DNA from: Rubellimicrobium mesophilum DSM 19309
Lineage (GTDB): Bacteria > Pseudomonadota > Alphaproteobacteria > Rhodobacterales > Rhodobacteraceae
DNA length: 64,000 bases
Assembly (NCBI RefSeq): GCF_000600335.2
Contig: NZ_KK088556.1
Span: forward strand, 38,083-102,082
Direction: 5' to 3'
Below the pieces are notes generated by a model, which was not told the origin of the DNA, ran no database searches, and saw nothing but the letters and a program-made list of their open reading frames with translations. Shown here piece by piece: positions 46,263 through 55,609 of this stretch. Position 1 is the stretch's first letter. Each line of letters starts with the position of its first letter. The position numbers were made by a program, and so were the translations under genes.

Positions 46263-47087
46263 ATGCGTCTGACGTTGGGGATGGCTCTCCTGGCGCTTGC
46301 GGCGGGCGGGGTTCGGGCCGAGCCGTCGCTCGAACGGGGAACCTACCTCGTGGAGGGTCCCATGGCCTGCGGGAACTGCCACACGCCATTCGGGGAGGCG
46401 GGCCTGGACATGACCAGGGCTCTGGCCGGCCGGGTGGTCGAGCAGAACGACCGGTTCACCGCCATCGCGCCGAACATCACGCCCGGCGGCCGGGTGGCCG
46501 ACTGGTCGGACGAGGAACTCGCTCGCGCCATCCGCGAGGGGATCCGCCCGGGCGACGCCATCATCGGCCCGCCCATGCCGATGGAGCTCTACCACGACCT
46601 GTCCGACGACGACGTGATGAGCGTGGTGCTGTATCTTCGTCGGGTCCCAGCCGTCGAGAACGACCCGGGCCAGAGCGTCTACGCCATGCCGCGACCCGCG
46701 GCCTACGGCCCGCCCGTCGCTTCGAATCCCGGCGTGCCGCAGGGCGCGACCGTCGAGTACGGCGCATACATCGCCGGCCCCCTGGCGCACTGCCTGGCTT
46801 GCCACACCCCCCTGGGTCCTGATGGACCGCTCTACGACACCAAGCTCGGCGCGGGGGGCGTGCTGTTCGAGATGCCCGACGGCAGCGTGGTGCGCTCGGT
46901 CAACATCACTCCCACGAGGATCGGCGACACCAGCGACGAGGAGCTCGATCGGATGATCCGCACGGGCGTGAAGCCCGACGGCCATCACCTTGCGCCGGTG
47001 ATGCCGTTCTGGGGCTATGCCGGCATGACGGAGGACGACATGGCGGCGCTGATCCTCTACCTGCGAGCGCTGCCGCCACGGTTCTGA
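46263..47087 (+). CDS. Dihaem c-type cytochrome
   Basis: A 274-aa exported protein: signal peptide MRLTLGMALLALAAGGVRA, first haem motif CGNCH (C36-H40) and second CLACH (C177-H181), with possible Met axial ligands in GPPMPMEL and LAPVMPFWGY. Two cytochrome c domains of about 110 residues each. Ten bases downstream of the sulfite-oxidase-like gene; likely its electron acceptor. Confidence 0.9.
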   Translation: MRLTLGMALLALAAGGVRAEPSLERGTYLVEGPMACGNCHTPFGEAGLDMTRALAGRVVEQNDRFTAIAPNITPGGRVADWSDEELARAIREGIRPGDAIIGPPMPMELYHDLSDDDVMSVVLYLRRVPAVENDPGQSVYAMPRPAAYGPPVASNPGVPQGATVEYGAYIAGPLAHCLACHTPLGPDGPLYDTKLGAGGVLFEMPDGSVVRSVNITPTRIGDTSDEELDRMIRTGVKPDGHHLAPVMPFWGYAGMTEDDMAALILYLRALPPRF

Positions 47088-47245
47088 GAGCATCCGGCTC
47101 GGCTGATCCGGCTGGGGCCAACCGGAGCGCAGCCGAGGAGGGCGAGGGTCTCGTGCGTGTCGGCGCGTCGCCGGAGATCATGGTCGGTCTCGCCATGCCG
47201 AGGCCCGGCGCCATGGCACGCCGGCAGGCATGATGGAGGACTTCC

Positions 47246-47737
47246 CTAACCGTCCTCTCGCCTGGACGGCGGATCGGCATTCCTCTCGTAATCTTGCGCT
47301 CGGCCGAGTTCCTGGGCGAGGCCGATGAGCAGCCCTTCCGGCCCGCGGATGTAGCAGAGCCGATAGGTGTCCTGATACTGGACGACCTCCCCCACGAGCT
47401 GGGCGCCGCGCGGGCGGAGCCGCTCCAGCGTCGCGTCGAGGTCGTCCACGGCGAACATGACGCGGAGGTAGCCCAGGGCGTTGACCGGGGCCGCGCGGTG
47501 ATCTGCGACGACGGGCGGCGCCAGGAAGCGGGACAGCTCGAGCCGGCCGTGGCCGTCCGGCGTGCGCATCATGGCGATCTCGACGCGCTGTTCGCCCAAT
47601 CCGGTGACGCGACCGGCCCATTCGCCTTCGATGGTGGCCCGTCCCTCCAGCTCCAGGCCGAGCTCGCGAAAGAAGTCGACCGCCGCTCCGAGGTCCTCGA
47701 CGACGATGCCGACGTTGTCCATCCGTTTGAGCGCCAT
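47246..47737 (-). CDS. VOC-family (glyoxalase-fold) protein
   Basis: A 163-aa metal-binding vicinal-oxygen-chelate protein: MDNVGIVVEDLGAAVDFFRE, VEIAMMRTPDGHGRLELSRF, GYLRVMFAVDDLDATLERL, YRLCYIRGPEGLLIGLAQEL. Candidate ligands are the His/Glu of DGHGRLEL and the C-terminal Glu. Could be a lyase, dioxygenase or resistance protein; context is silent. The start is taken at ATG 47737 with ATG 47746 also possible. Confidence 0.82.
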   Translation of the reverse strand: MALKRMDNVGIVVEDLGAAVDFFRELGLELEGRATIEGEWAGRVTGLGEQRVEIAMMRTPDGHGRLELSRFLAPPVVADHRAAPVNALGYLRVMFAVDDLDATLERLRPRGAQLVGEVVQYQDTYRLCYIRGPEGLLIGLAQELGRAQDYERNADPPSRREDG

Positions 47738-48174
47738 GGGTCCCATCCACAGGAGTCGTTCAAGTCGGCATGCTATGGGAAAACGTCGGACGGCAGAAGA
47801 CGAGTGCAACGGGCTGATCGCCCGTGGGCCATTGGCGCATGGGTTCAGGACCCTCCCGCGGGCGGTCTCCGCAGGTCCGGCGGACAGGCTGTCCACCCGT
47901 TCTCCGGCCGAGTAGGTGGACCGAGGGGTGGATCAGCACCGCCCCCAAGCGGCTGAATGACAGCGAGGCAGGGATGCCTGCATCCCTCTGGTGCCGGGCC
48001 TGGGCACGCCAGGGCCGCCAAGCCGTCTTGAAGTGAGGTCCAGTCTCATCCCGTGAGAGGCGGGGTGAAACGTAGTGCGCAGCCGGGGCCGCCGCATCGA
48101 CCACTCGGGGCTGCTTGCACTGTCTGGTGGTCGGATCCCCGTGTTTGCGGTTGCCAGGCCGAGGAGGACCGAGC
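47738..48174. other. Geneless stretch
   Basis: About 435 bases with no recognisable gene, RNA or repeat. Base composition is a little less GC-rich than the flanks. It may be the eroded remains of genes lost at this accessory junction. Confidence 0.4.
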
Positions 48175-48459
48175 ATGGGCACCTACACGGAAGCTGGCCT
48201 CGACGACGTCGTTGAAGCCGCCGGCAGGTCGAACGGGGTCGTTGCGGACCCTCCAGGCACCACGCCGGGAGCAGGCGAAGACTCGGTCGTAGGGAATGGC
48301 GGCAATGACAACTTGGAGGGCGGCGATGTCGATGACTTTCCATCTGACGGCGCTGGCGCCGATCGACCGAGGTGTGGTGGGGGCAAGGGCATCCTCCTCG
48401 GCGGCAGGGGCGAGGACAGGCTGACCCGCGGGCCGGCCCGAGCGCCATCGCGACGGTGA
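48175..48459 (+). CDS. Short ORF with degenerate RTX-like glycine/aspartate repeats
   Basis: A 94-aa ORF with a good GAGGAGG site before ATG 48175. The middle reads VVGNGGNDNLEGGDVDDF and later GGKGILLGGRGEDRL, resembling GGxGxDxL nonapeptides of calcium-binding RTX proteins, but only two or three units with substitutions. It may be a fragment of a larger secreted RTX gene or a chance composition. Followed immediately by the convergent ABM gene. Confidence 0.35.
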   Translation: MGTYTEAGLDDVVEAAGRSNGVVADPPGTTPGAGEDSVVGNGGNDNLEGGDVDDFPSDGAGADRPRCGGGKGILLGGRGEDRLTRGPARAPSRR

Positions 48460-48492
48460 GGAGGCGCCGGGTCCAGCGACCCTCCATCGGCC

Positions 48493-48798
48493 TCAGCCCG
48501 CGCCGGAGGACAGCACCTCCTCGGAGTGGGTCACGACGGGCGGCGCGGCGAAGTGGGGCGACACCAGCGCCCGCCACTGGGTGAAGGCCTCCGAGCCGCG
48601 GAAGCCGACGGTGTGGTCCTCGAGGCTCGCCCAGTCCACGAGGAGCCGGTAGAGGCCGGGCACCTCCACCACCCGGTGCAGCCGCACGCCCCGGCAGCCC
48701 GGCGAGGCCAGGAACAAGGGCACCGCCTCGCGCACGGCCGCCTCGAAGGCGGCCTCGTGGCCCGGGGCGATGGTCAGCTCGGCGGTCTCGAGGATCAT
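48493..48798 (-). CDS. Antibiotic-biosynthesis-monooxygenase (ABM) family protein
   Basis: A 101-aa ferredoxin-like dimeric alpha/beta-barrel protein. MILETAELTIAPGHEAAFEA and the LFLASPGCRGVRLHR strand, then YRLLVDWASLEDHTVGFRGS are ABM (PF03992) features. The family contains quinol monooxygenases and haem-degrading or substrate-isomerising enzymes. Overlaps the cupin gene (ATGA) and ends the carboxylate operon. Confidence 0.82.
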   Translation of the reverse strand: MILETAELTIAPGHEAAFEAAVREAVPLFLASPGCRGVRLHRVVEVPGLYRLLVDWASLEDHTVGFRGSEAFTQWRALVSPHFAAPPVVTHSEEVLSSGAG

Positions 48799-49211
48799 GC
48801 CTTGCGTCCGTGCTCGGCGTCGATGGTGCGCGTCTCGCCCGTGGCGGCCATGGTGCGGGTCGCGTCGATCGACGCGTAGGTCCAGAAGATGCGCATCGGC
48901 GCGCTCTGGGAGGCATTGATGAAGCGGTGCGGGACGTTCGCCGGGATCCAGGTGGTGTCCCCGGCCCGCAGCCGATGCCCCACCCCGTCGATCTCGGCGA
49001 TGGCCTCGCCCTCGATGACCATCACCGACTCCTCGCAGTTGTGCCAATGGACGCCGATGGCCGCGCCGGGGTTGAAGGCCGTGATGCCGTTGATGAGGCT
49101 CGTGGAGCCGCAGGCGCGGGTGACGAGGGGCGTGGTCCTCGCTCCGCCGCCTCGGTCGTTGGTGGGCCGCTCGGAGGGGCGCAGGATGGCGGCTTGCTTC
49201 GCGTCGGACAT
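48795..49211 (-). CDS. Cupin-domain protein
   Basis: A 138-aa beta-barrel protein: GAAIGVHWHNCEESVMVIEG is the first cupin motif (HxHxxxxE-like), PANVPHRFINASQ the second. It likely binds a metal and acts as an isomerase/dioxygenase or sensor. A 11-bp gap separates it from the aldehyde dehydrogenase gene; it overlaps the ABM gene. Confidence 0.87.
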   Translation of the reverse strand: MSDAKQAAILRPSERPTNDRGGGARTTPLVTRACGSTSLINGITAFNPGAAIGVHWHNCEESVMVIEGEAIAEIDGVGHRLRAGDTTWIPANVPHRFINASQSAPMRIFWTYASIDATRTMAATGETRTIDAEHGRKA

Positions 49212-49222
49212 GGATTCGTTCC

Positions 49223-50620
49223 TCAGTCGGCGGCCTTGACCGGCGCGGGCGCCTTCGCGGGCCCGATCCAGACGGTCTTGATGTTGGTGAACTCCTTGAT
49301 GCCGTAGCTCCCCAGCTCGCGCCCGTAGCCCGACTTCTTGATGCCCCCGAAGGGCAGGCGCGCGTCCGAGGCCACCATGCCGTTGATGAACACCGCGCCC
49401 GCGTCGATCCGGCGGGCGAGATCGCGGGCGCGGGCGAGGTCGGTGGTCCAGAGCGCGGCGCCCAGGCCGAACTCGGTCTGGTTCGCCAACTCGATGGCCT
49501 CGTCGGCGTCGCGGACGCGGATGATGGCGGCCACGGGACCGAAGGTCTCCTCGCAGAAGGCGACGTGATCGGGACGCACATGGTCAAGGATGGTGGCGGG
49601 GTAGTAGAAGCCGGGCCCATCCACCGGCTTTCCGCCAATCACGACCTCGGCGCCTGCCGCGACCGAGCGCTGGACCTGGGCGTGGAGGTCGTCGCGCAGG
49701 TTGGCGCGGGCCATCGGCCCGATGTTGGTGTCGCGCTCGGTGGGATCACCCATCCTGAGCTTGGCGACATTGGCCTTGAACGCCTCTGCGAAGCGGTCGG
49801 CCACAGCCTCCTCCACGATGAAGCGCTTGGCGTTGACGCAGCTCTGGCCCACGTTGATGTAGCGCGCCTTCACGGCCACCTCCGCCGCCGCCGCCACGTC
49901 GGCGTCGGCCAGCACGATGAACGGGTCCGAGCCGCCAAGCTCCAGGACCTGCTTCTTCAGCGCGCGGCCGGCTTGCGCCGCGACGATGCTGCCGACTTGG
50001 GTCGAGCCCGTGAGCGTCACAGCGGCGATGCGGTCATCGGCGATGATCCCGGCGACCTCGGAGGCGTCCAAGAGGAGCGTGCGCACCAGCCCCTCGGGGC
50101 AGCCCGCCTCGCGCATGACCTCCTCGATGGCGAGCGCGCATTGCGGCACGTTGTTGGCGTGCTTGAGGATGGCGCCGTTCCCGGCCGCGAGCGCCGGGGC
50201 GGCGAAGCGGAAGAACTGCCAGAACGGGTAGTTCCACGGCATGATGGCCAGCACCACGCCCAGGGGGTCGAAGACTACCGCGCTCTCAGTGGCGTTGGAT
50301 TCCACGACCTCGTCCGCGAGGAAGCGCGGCGCGGCCTCGGCGTAGAAGTCGCAGGTCCCCGCGCACTTCTCGATCTCGGCCTCGGCCTCGACGATGGGCT
50401 TGCCCATCTCGGCGGTGATCAGGGCGGCGTAGCGGGCCTTGCCCGCGCGCAGGACACCCGCCATGCGAGTCAGGAGCCCAACCCGCTCTGCGATGGGCAC
50501 CCCGCGCCAGGCCCGTTGCGCCGCGACGGCAGCGTCCAGAGCCGCATTGACCTGCTCGGAGGAGTGCGCCTGAAAGCGGGCGAGTTCCGCGCCAGTGGCG
50601 GGGTTCACGGAGACGATCAT
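49223..50620 (-). CDS. NAD(P)-dependent aldehyde dehydrogenase (succinate-semialdehyde type)
   Basis: A 465-aa ALDH. NPATGAELARF at the start, active-site Glu in VLELGGSDPFIV, catalytic Cys in NVGQSCVNAKRFIV, and EETFGPVAAIIRV. The short length and the QSCVNAKR variant place it with succinate-semialdehyde dehydrogenase-like (GabD/Sad) enzymes. In this operon it should oxidise an aldehyde to a carboxylic acid; the aldehyde is not known. Start at ATG 50620, one base before the stop of the isomerase-like gene. Confidence 0.9.
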   Translation of the reverse strand: MIVSVNPATGAELARFQAHSSEQVNAALDAAVAAQRAWRGVPIAERVGLLTRMAGVLRAGKARYAALITAEMGKPIVEAEAEIEKCAGTCDFYAEAAPRFLADEVVESNATESAVVFDPLGVVLAIMPWNYPFWQFFRFAAPALAAGNGAILKHANNVPQCALAIEEVMREAGCPEGLVRTLLLDASEVAGIIADDRIAAVTLTGSTQVGSIVAAQAGRALKKQVLELGGSDPFIVLADADVAAAAEVAVKARYINVGQSCVNAKRFIVEEAVADRFAEAFKANVAKLRMGDPTERDTNIGPMARANLRDDLHAQVQRSVAAGAEVVIGGKPVDGPGFYYPATILDHVRPDHVAFCEETFGPVAAIIRVRDADEAIELANQTEFGLGAALWTTDLARARDLARRIDAGAVFINGMVASDARLPFGGIKKSGYGRELGSYGIKEFTNIKTVWIGPAKAPAPVKAAD

Positions 50621-50621
50621 G

Positions 50622-51467
50622 TCAGTAGTCCTGAAGCTGAGTGGGATGGGCAGCCCGGGCCTCATGGCCCAGCCGCTCGCGCCAGGGGACGATCCAGCCA
50701 AGGCCGGCGAGGGTTGTGGAGGCGGGGATGTACTCAAACCCGATCGCGCCGGCGTAGCCGACACGCTCCAGGGCGACGAAGATCGGGGCGAAGCTGATGG
50801 CGCCGGTGCCTGGCTCGTGGCGGCCCGGGTGGTCGGCGATGTGGATGTGGCCCAGCCGGTCCGCATGGGCGTGGATCAGGGCCACCGCATCCTCGCCGTT
50901 CGCGGCGGCGTGGAAGGTGTCGAGGAGCACCAAGACCTCCCCGGCCCCATATTCCCCCGCGAGCGCAAAGGCCTGCCCGAGCCGGTGCAGGTGGTAGCCC
51001 GGCACCGCCGTCCGGCCGATGGCCTCGATCAGGATCGACACCGGCCGCCCTCGGGCGCGCTCCACGGCGGCATCGAGGTTGCGCCGGTAGGTGTCGTTCG
51101 CCTGGTCGGAGTCCATGGCGGCAGGCACGACCCCGGCCATGGGATGCACGAAGGGGCAGCCGACCGCCTCGGCGTAGGCGAGGGAACGGTCCAGGCTGTC
51201 GAGGAACTCGCGGTCCCGCCCCGGCAGGGCGGCGATGCCCTTCTCGCCCCGAGTCGCGTCCCCCGTGCCAGCGCAAAGCTGGCTGAAGGAGAGGCCAAGA
51301 TCGTCGAGTCTCTGCCGCATCTCTGCCGCCGGGACGGCGAAGGGCTGCGGATGCTCCACGGCGTCGAAGCCGGCCGCCCGCGCGGCGCCGAGCCGCTCCG
51401 CCAAGGGCAGCTCGGTGAAGAGATAGCCGATGTGGGCCGACAGACGGGCCGCGGCTTCGCTTCTCAT
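50622..51467 (-). CDS. Hydroxypyruvate-isomerase-like TIM-barrel protein
   Basis: A 281-aa xylose-isomerase-like TIM barrel of the Hyi/IolE type. FDAVEHPQPFAVPAAEMR (metal Glu region), ILIEAIGRTAVPGYHLH (Glu), LVLLDTFHAAANGED, LGHIHIADHPGRHEPGTGAI (His/Asp) and GFEYIPA (Glu) fit the hydroxypyruvate isomerase family (hydroxypyruvate to tartronate semialdehyde). Overlaps the Ldh-family gene by 4 bases. Confidence 0.87.
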   Translation of the reverse strand: MRSEAAARLSAHIGYLFTELPLAERLGAARAAGFDAVEHPQPFAVPAAEMRQRLDDLGLSFSQLCAGTGDATRGEKGIAALPGRDREFLDSLDRSLAYAEAVGCPFVHPMAGVVPAAMDSDQANDTYRRNLDAAVERARGRPVSILIEAIGRTAVPGYHLHRLGQAFALAGEYGAGEVLVLLDTFHAAANGEDAVALIHAHADRLGHIHIADHPGRHEPGTGAISFAPIFVALERVGYAGAIGFEYIPASTTLAGLGWIVPWRERLGHEARAAHPTQLQDY

Positions 51468-52546
51468 GTCGCGACGCCCAGAGGTTCGGTGCTGCCCTGC
51501 GGGAATACCACGCCGATCCGTTCGGCCTCAGTCGTGAGGTCGATCACGACGTTGTCCGTCACCGGTATGCCAGTACGCCGACGTTCGGCCTCACGGCGCG
51601 CTTCGGGCTCGCCGGGCATCATGATCTCGTCCACGCCTGCCGCGCGGGGGAGCGCCTTGATGCGCTCGTGGAAGGTGTCCATCCGGGCTTCGAAGTCGGT
51701 CAACGAGAGGAACAGGTCCGGCCGGATCGCGAAGAACAGGTGGCCCACGTTCTGCGGCTCAGAATGGTCGAAGTAGAGGCTCTTCACGTCGCCCCCGAAG
51801 TTCGCCCCGGTCAGGACGCCCGAGAGAAGGTCCATGAGGGTCCCGAGGACCGAGCCCTTCACGCCTCCGAAGGGCAGGCAGACCCCCTCGAAGGCCTTGG
51901 CGGCGTCGGTGGTCGGGTTGCCGTCGACATCGAGGGCCAGACCCGGCTCGATGGGCTCGCCCCGCATGGCGGCCAAGCGGATCTTGCCGCGCGCGATCAC
52001 CGTCATGGCCATGTCCATGACGTAGGGCGGGTGCCTCCCGCCCGGGACGCCGGCCGCGATGGGGCTCGCCCCCAGGAAGGTCGTGCGGCCGCCCCACATC
52101 GGGATCGCCGGCGAGGAGTTGGTGAAGATCAGGGAGATGTAGCCGGCCTCGATCGCCTGGAGCGCGTAGAGCGCACCCATGCCGAAATGCGTCGATCGGT
52201 GGACGCCCACGAGCCCGATCCCGGACTTGGTCGCGAGGCGGCAGGCCTCGTCCATCGCCGTGTGCGACGGCACGAACCCCATGGCGTTGTCGGCGTCCAC
52301 CGACGCGACCGCGCCCGCGACCTCGGTGACCTTGATGTCGGGCCGGGGGTTCACGAGGCCGGCGCGCAGCCGTTCCAGGTACATCGGTATGCGCGAAACC
52401 CCGTGCGAGTCGATGCCCCGGAGGTTGGCCTTGACGAGATCGGCGCCGATGGTCACGGCATGGTCCGAGGACATGCCGGTGCTGGCGAAGACGTCCGCGG
52501 CGAAGGTCGCGAGCGCCTCGGGTGCGAAGTACTGGACTGAGCTCAT
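51464..52546 (-). CDS. Ldh-family (malate/L-sulfolactate/ureidoglycolate-type) dehydrogenase
   Basis: A 360-aa NAD(P)-dependent 2-hydroxyacid dehydrogenase of the Ldh_2 family. [16 protein letters not shown] (catalytic His), [19 protein letters not shown], the cofactor loop [14 protein letters not shown] and AGVPGG, and [20 protein letters not shown] (Lys/Gly) are present. Hydroxyacid substrate unknown. It overlaps tctA (ATGA) and is coupled to the isomerase-like gene. Confidence 0.88.
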   Translation of the reverse strand: MSSVQYFAPEALATFAADVFASTGMSSDHAVTIGADLVKANLRGIDSHGVSRIPMYLERLRAGLVNPRPDIKVTEVAGAVASVDADNAMGFVPSHTAMDEACRLATKSGIGLVGVHRSTHFGMGALYALQAIEAGYISLIFTNSSPAIPMWGGRTTFLGASPIAAGVPGGRHPPYVMDMAMTVIARGKIRLAAMRGEPIEPGLALDVDGNPTTDAAKAFEGVCLPFGGVKGSVLGTLMDLLSGVLTGANFGGDVKSLYFDHSEPQNVGHLFFAIRPDLFLSLTDFEARMDTFHERIKALPRAAGVDEIMMPGEPEARREAERRRTGIPVTDNVVIDLTTEAERIGVVFPQGSTEPLGVAT

Positions 52547-54072
52547 TTCGTCCTCATGGCGGAGGTGGCGAGGGCTTCGGCCTTGGCCCGGCGCCGCGCC
52601 CGTTGTCGCATGATCGGGGGGAGGGCGACGAGGAGGGTGGCGAGGAGGAGGAGGGCGAGCGAGATCGGGTGGGTGAGGAAGACGGTGGCGTCGCCCTGGC
52701 TGATGGCGAGGGCGCGGCGGAACTGCTGCTCGGCGAGGGGGCCGAGGATGAGGCCGACGATGGCGGGGGCGACGGGGACGTCGAGGGCGCGCATGCCGAA
52801 GCCCGCGAGCCCGATGATCCAGAGCGCCCAGACGTCGACGAGGTTGTTGTTGAGGGTGTAGGCGCCCATGGTGGCGAAGACCAGGATGCCGGCGTAGAGC
52901 CAGGGGCGCGGGATGGCGAGGAGCCGGACCCAGACGCCGGCGAGCGGCAGGTTGAGGACCAGCAGCATGGCGTTGCCGATGTAGAGGCTGGCGATCAGGC
53001 CCCACACGAGCTCGGGCTGGCTGTCGAAGAGCGCGGGCCCGGGCTGGATGCCGTACTGCTGGAAGGCGGCGAGCATGATGGCGGCGGTGGCCGAGGTGGG
53101 CAGGCCGAGCGCCAGGAGCGGCGCCAGCACGCCGGCGGCGGAGGCGTTGTTGGCGGCCTCGGGCCCGGCCACCGCCTCGATGGCGCCCTGGCCGAACTCC
53201 TCGGGGTGCTTCGCCAGGCGCTTCTCGGCGAGGTAGCTCAGGAAGGTGGGGATCTCCGAGCCCCCGGCGGGCAGCACGCCGATGGGGAAGCCGATCAGCG
53301 TGCCGCGCAGCCAGGGCTTCCAGGAGCGGGCCCAGTCCTCGCGGCTCATCCACATCGAGCCCTGGAGGGCGGACAGCTCCTCGGGCTCGAAGCGCCGCCG
53401 CGCCGCCGTCCAGAGCGTCTCGCCCACGGCGAAGAGGCCCACCGCCACGATCACCACGTCCACCCCGTCGAGGAGCTCGCGCACGCCCAGGGTGAAGCGC
53501 ATCTGCCCGGTCTGCAGGTCGATGCCCACGAGGCCCAGCGCCAGCCCCAGCATCAGGCTGAAGAGGCCGCGGGTGATCGAGGTGCCCAGGAGCGCCGTCA
53601 CCGTGGTCAGCGCCAGCACCATGAGCGCGAAGTACTCGGCCGGCCCGAAGAGCAGCGCGAGCTTGACCATCAGCGGCGCGGCGAAGGTCAGCCCCAGGGT
53701 GCCGATGGTGCCGGCCACGAAGGAGCCCAGGGCGGCGGTGGCCAGCGCCTGCGCCCCCCTGCCCCGCCGCGCCATGGCGTTGCCGTCGATGGCGGTGACG
53801 ATGGAGGCGGTCTCGCCCGGGGTGTTGAGCAGGATCGAGGCGGTGGAGCCGCCGTACATCGCCCCGTAGTAGATGCCGGCGAACATGATGAAGGCCGAGG
53901 TCGGGTCCGAGCCGTAGGTCACGGGCAGCAGGAGCGCGATGGTCAGCGCCGGCCCGATCCCCGGCAGCACGCCGATGGCGGTGCCCAGCGTCACGCCCAG
54001 GAGCGACCAGAACAGGTTCAGGGGCGTGAGCGCCACCGCGAAGCCGTGGAGAAGGGCGGCCAAGGTGTCCAT
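52543..54072 (-). CDS. tctA: Tripartite tricarboxylate transporter, large membrane subunit TctA
   Basis: A 509-aa membrane protein with about 12 segments and the TctA signatures [35 protein letters not shown] and [19 protein letters not shown]. Moves a substrate carboxylate with cations into the cytoplasm. An Arg/Lys-rich C-terminus ([13 protein letters not shown]) follows. Followed 21 bp upstream by tctB in the same operon. Confidence 0.95.
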   Translation of the reverse strand: MDTLAALLHGFAVALTPLNLFWSLLGVTLGTAIGVLPGIGPALTIALLLPVTYGSDPTSAFIMFAGIYYGAMYGGSTASILLNTPGETASIVTAIDGNAMARRGRGAQALATAALGSFVAGTIGTLGLTFAAPLMVKLALLFGPAEYFALMVLALTTVTALLGTSITRGLFSLMLGLALGLVGIDLQTGQMRFTLGVRELLDGVDVVIVAVGLFAVGETLWTAARRRFEPEELSALQGSMWMSREDWARSWKPWLRGTLIGFPIGVLPAGGSEIPTFLSYLAEKRLAKHPEEFGQGAIEAVAGPEAANNASAAGVLAPLLALGLPTSATAAIMLAAFQQYGIQPGPALFDSQPELVWGLIASLYIGNAMLLVLNLPLAGVWVRLLAIPRPWLYAGILVFATMGAYTLNNNLVDVWALWIIGLAGFGMRALDVPVAPAIVGLILGPLAEQQFRRALAISQGDATVFLTHPISLALLLLATLLVALPPIMRQRARRRAKAEALATSAMRTK

Positions 54073-54093
54073 GGGGAGGGGCTCCGGAGGGCG

Positions 54094-54582
54094 TCAGGCC
54101 AGAAGGCCCAGGGCGGCGAGGAGGGGCTCGATCCAGCGGCCCACCGGCAGGCTCAGGCCGAGGCCGGTGTCGAAGACGAGGAACACGAGCGCGGCGAGGC
54201 CGAGGCCGATCAGCCCGTTGAGCAGCCAGGCCCGCCCGCCGAAGCCGCGGGCCACCGCCAGGAAGAGCAGCGCGGCCGAGACGATCCAGCCCAGCCGCTC
54301 GAGGAGCAGGAGGAAGCCGAGCAGGCTCCCCGCCACGACCAGCGCCGCCGGCCAGTCCACCGGCGGGAGGACCACCGCCGGCGCGGAACGGGACCAGGCC
54401 TCGTAGAGGAGCCGCGCCCCCACGCCCAGGAGCCCCAGCGCGATCAGGGTCGGGAACACCCCCGGCCCCACCACCGTGCGCGCCGCCACCGCCGGCGCCG
54501 TCCAGGTGCCCCAGGCGATGGTGGCCGCGAGCCCCACGGCGATGAGGCCCAGGACCGCCTCGCCCACCCGAAATCCCGTCAT
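54094..54582 (-). CDS. tctB: Tripartite tricarboxylate transporter, small subunit TctB
   Basis: A 162-aa four-helix membrane protein of the TctB family: VVGPGVFPTLIALGLLGVGA is the family N-terminal pattern, and two more hydrophobic segments follow. Partner of TctA; no enzymatic motif. Confidence 0.92.
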   Translation of the reverse strand: MTGFRVGEAVLGLIAVGLAATIAWGTWTAPAVAARTVVGPGVFPTLIALGLLGVGARLLYEAWSRSAPAVVLPPVDWPAALVVAGSLLGFLLLLERLGWIVSAALLFLAVARGFGGRAWLLNGLIGLGLAALVFLVFDTGLGLSLPVGRWIEPLLAALGLLA

Positions 54583-54640
54583 CTCCGCCTCCTCCCGCCG
54601 GGGCCGCGGGGGAGCGCCCGCCCGGCGCTCCCCCCAGGGC

Positions 54641-55609
54641 TCAGAGCACGCCCGCGTCCTTGAGCGCCTGCTCGACGCGCGTGTTCTCCTCCTCGAGGAA
54701 GGCCCGGAACTCGTCCCCGGCGAGGTAGGTGTCGGTCCAGCCGCGCTCGGCGAGGATGGTCCTCCAGGTGTCCGACTTCACCATCGCGTCGATGGCGGCC
54801 GCGAGCGCCGCCCTGTCCTCGTCCGACATCTTGGGATGCGCCGCGATGCCGCGCCAGTTCACCACCGCGAGGTCCACGCCCGCCTCCTGGAAGGTCGGCA
54901 CGTCCACGCCCGCGATGCGCTCGGGGCCCGACACCCCCAGGGCGCGCAGCTCGCCCGACTCGATCTGCGGCGCGAACTCCTCGTAGCCCGAGATGCCCAC
55001 CGTGGTCTGCCCGCCCAGGATCGAGGCCAGCACCTCGCCGCCGCCGGCATGCACCACGTAGTTGATCTGCGTGGGGTCCACCCCCACCGCCTTGGCGAAG
55101 AGCCCGGCGATCACGTGGTCGATGCCGCCGATCGAGCCCCCCGCCCAGCTCACCGCCCCCGGGTCGGCCTTCAGCGCCTCCGCCAGGCCCTGGAGGTCCT
55201 GGATCGCCGAGCCGGCCGGCACCACGATCACGTCGTTCTCCCCCATCAGCCGCGCGACGGGCTCCACGTCGGCCAGCGTCACCGGCGACTGCGTGGTCAG
55301 GATGCCCCCCACCAGCGCGAAGCCCAGCACCATGGCCGCCGGCCCGCGCGGGTTCGCCGTCACGAACTGCGCCAGCCCCACCGTGCCCCCGCCCCCCGCC
55401 ACGTCCTCCACCTCGATGTCCGAGGCCAGACCCTCGTCCGTCAAGGCCTGCTGGATCGCCCGGGCGAGCTGGTCGTAGCCCGACCCCGCGCTCGACGGCG
55501 CCAGGATCGACAGCGACCCCAGCCCCGCCCCCTCCTGCGCCACCCCCGGACCCGCCAGCAGCGTGCCCGCCGCCACAACCGCAACCATCCTGCGCGTCAA
55601 CCTGAGCAT
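54641..55609 (-). CDS. tctC: Tripartite tricarboxylate transporter substrate-binding protein TctC
   Basis: A 322-aa periplasmic binding protein (Bug/TctC family). Signal peptide MLRLTRRMVAVVAAGTLLAG; then SILAPSSAGSGYDQLARAIQ, VEDVAGGGGTVGLAQFV and the ligand-binding GGSIGGIDHVIA. Homologues bind citrate, tartrate or other carboxylates; the ligand is unknown here. First gene of the operon, so its promoter should lie in 55610-55700. Confidence 0.93.
   Translation of the reverse strand: MLRLTRRMVAVVAAGTLLAGPGVAQEGAGLGSLSILAPSSAGSGYDQLARAIQQALTDEGLASDIEVEDVAGGGGTVGLAQFVTANPRGPAAMVLGFALVGGILTTQSPVTLADVEPVARLMGENDVIVVPAGSAIQDLQGLAEALKADPGAVSWAGGSIGGIDHVIAGLFAKAVGVDPTQINYVVHAGGGEVLASILGGQTTVGISGYEEFAPQIESGELRALGVSGPERIAGVDVPTFQEAGVDLAVVNWRGIAAHPKMSDEDRAALAAAIDAMVKSDTWRTILAERGWTDTYLAGDEFRAFLEEENTRVEQALKDAGVL

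Noticed and set aside
52522..54663. 713-codon plus-strand frame antisense to tctA/tctB
   Set aside because: Composition (runs of E, G, R, H) is that of a shadow of membrane-protein codons.
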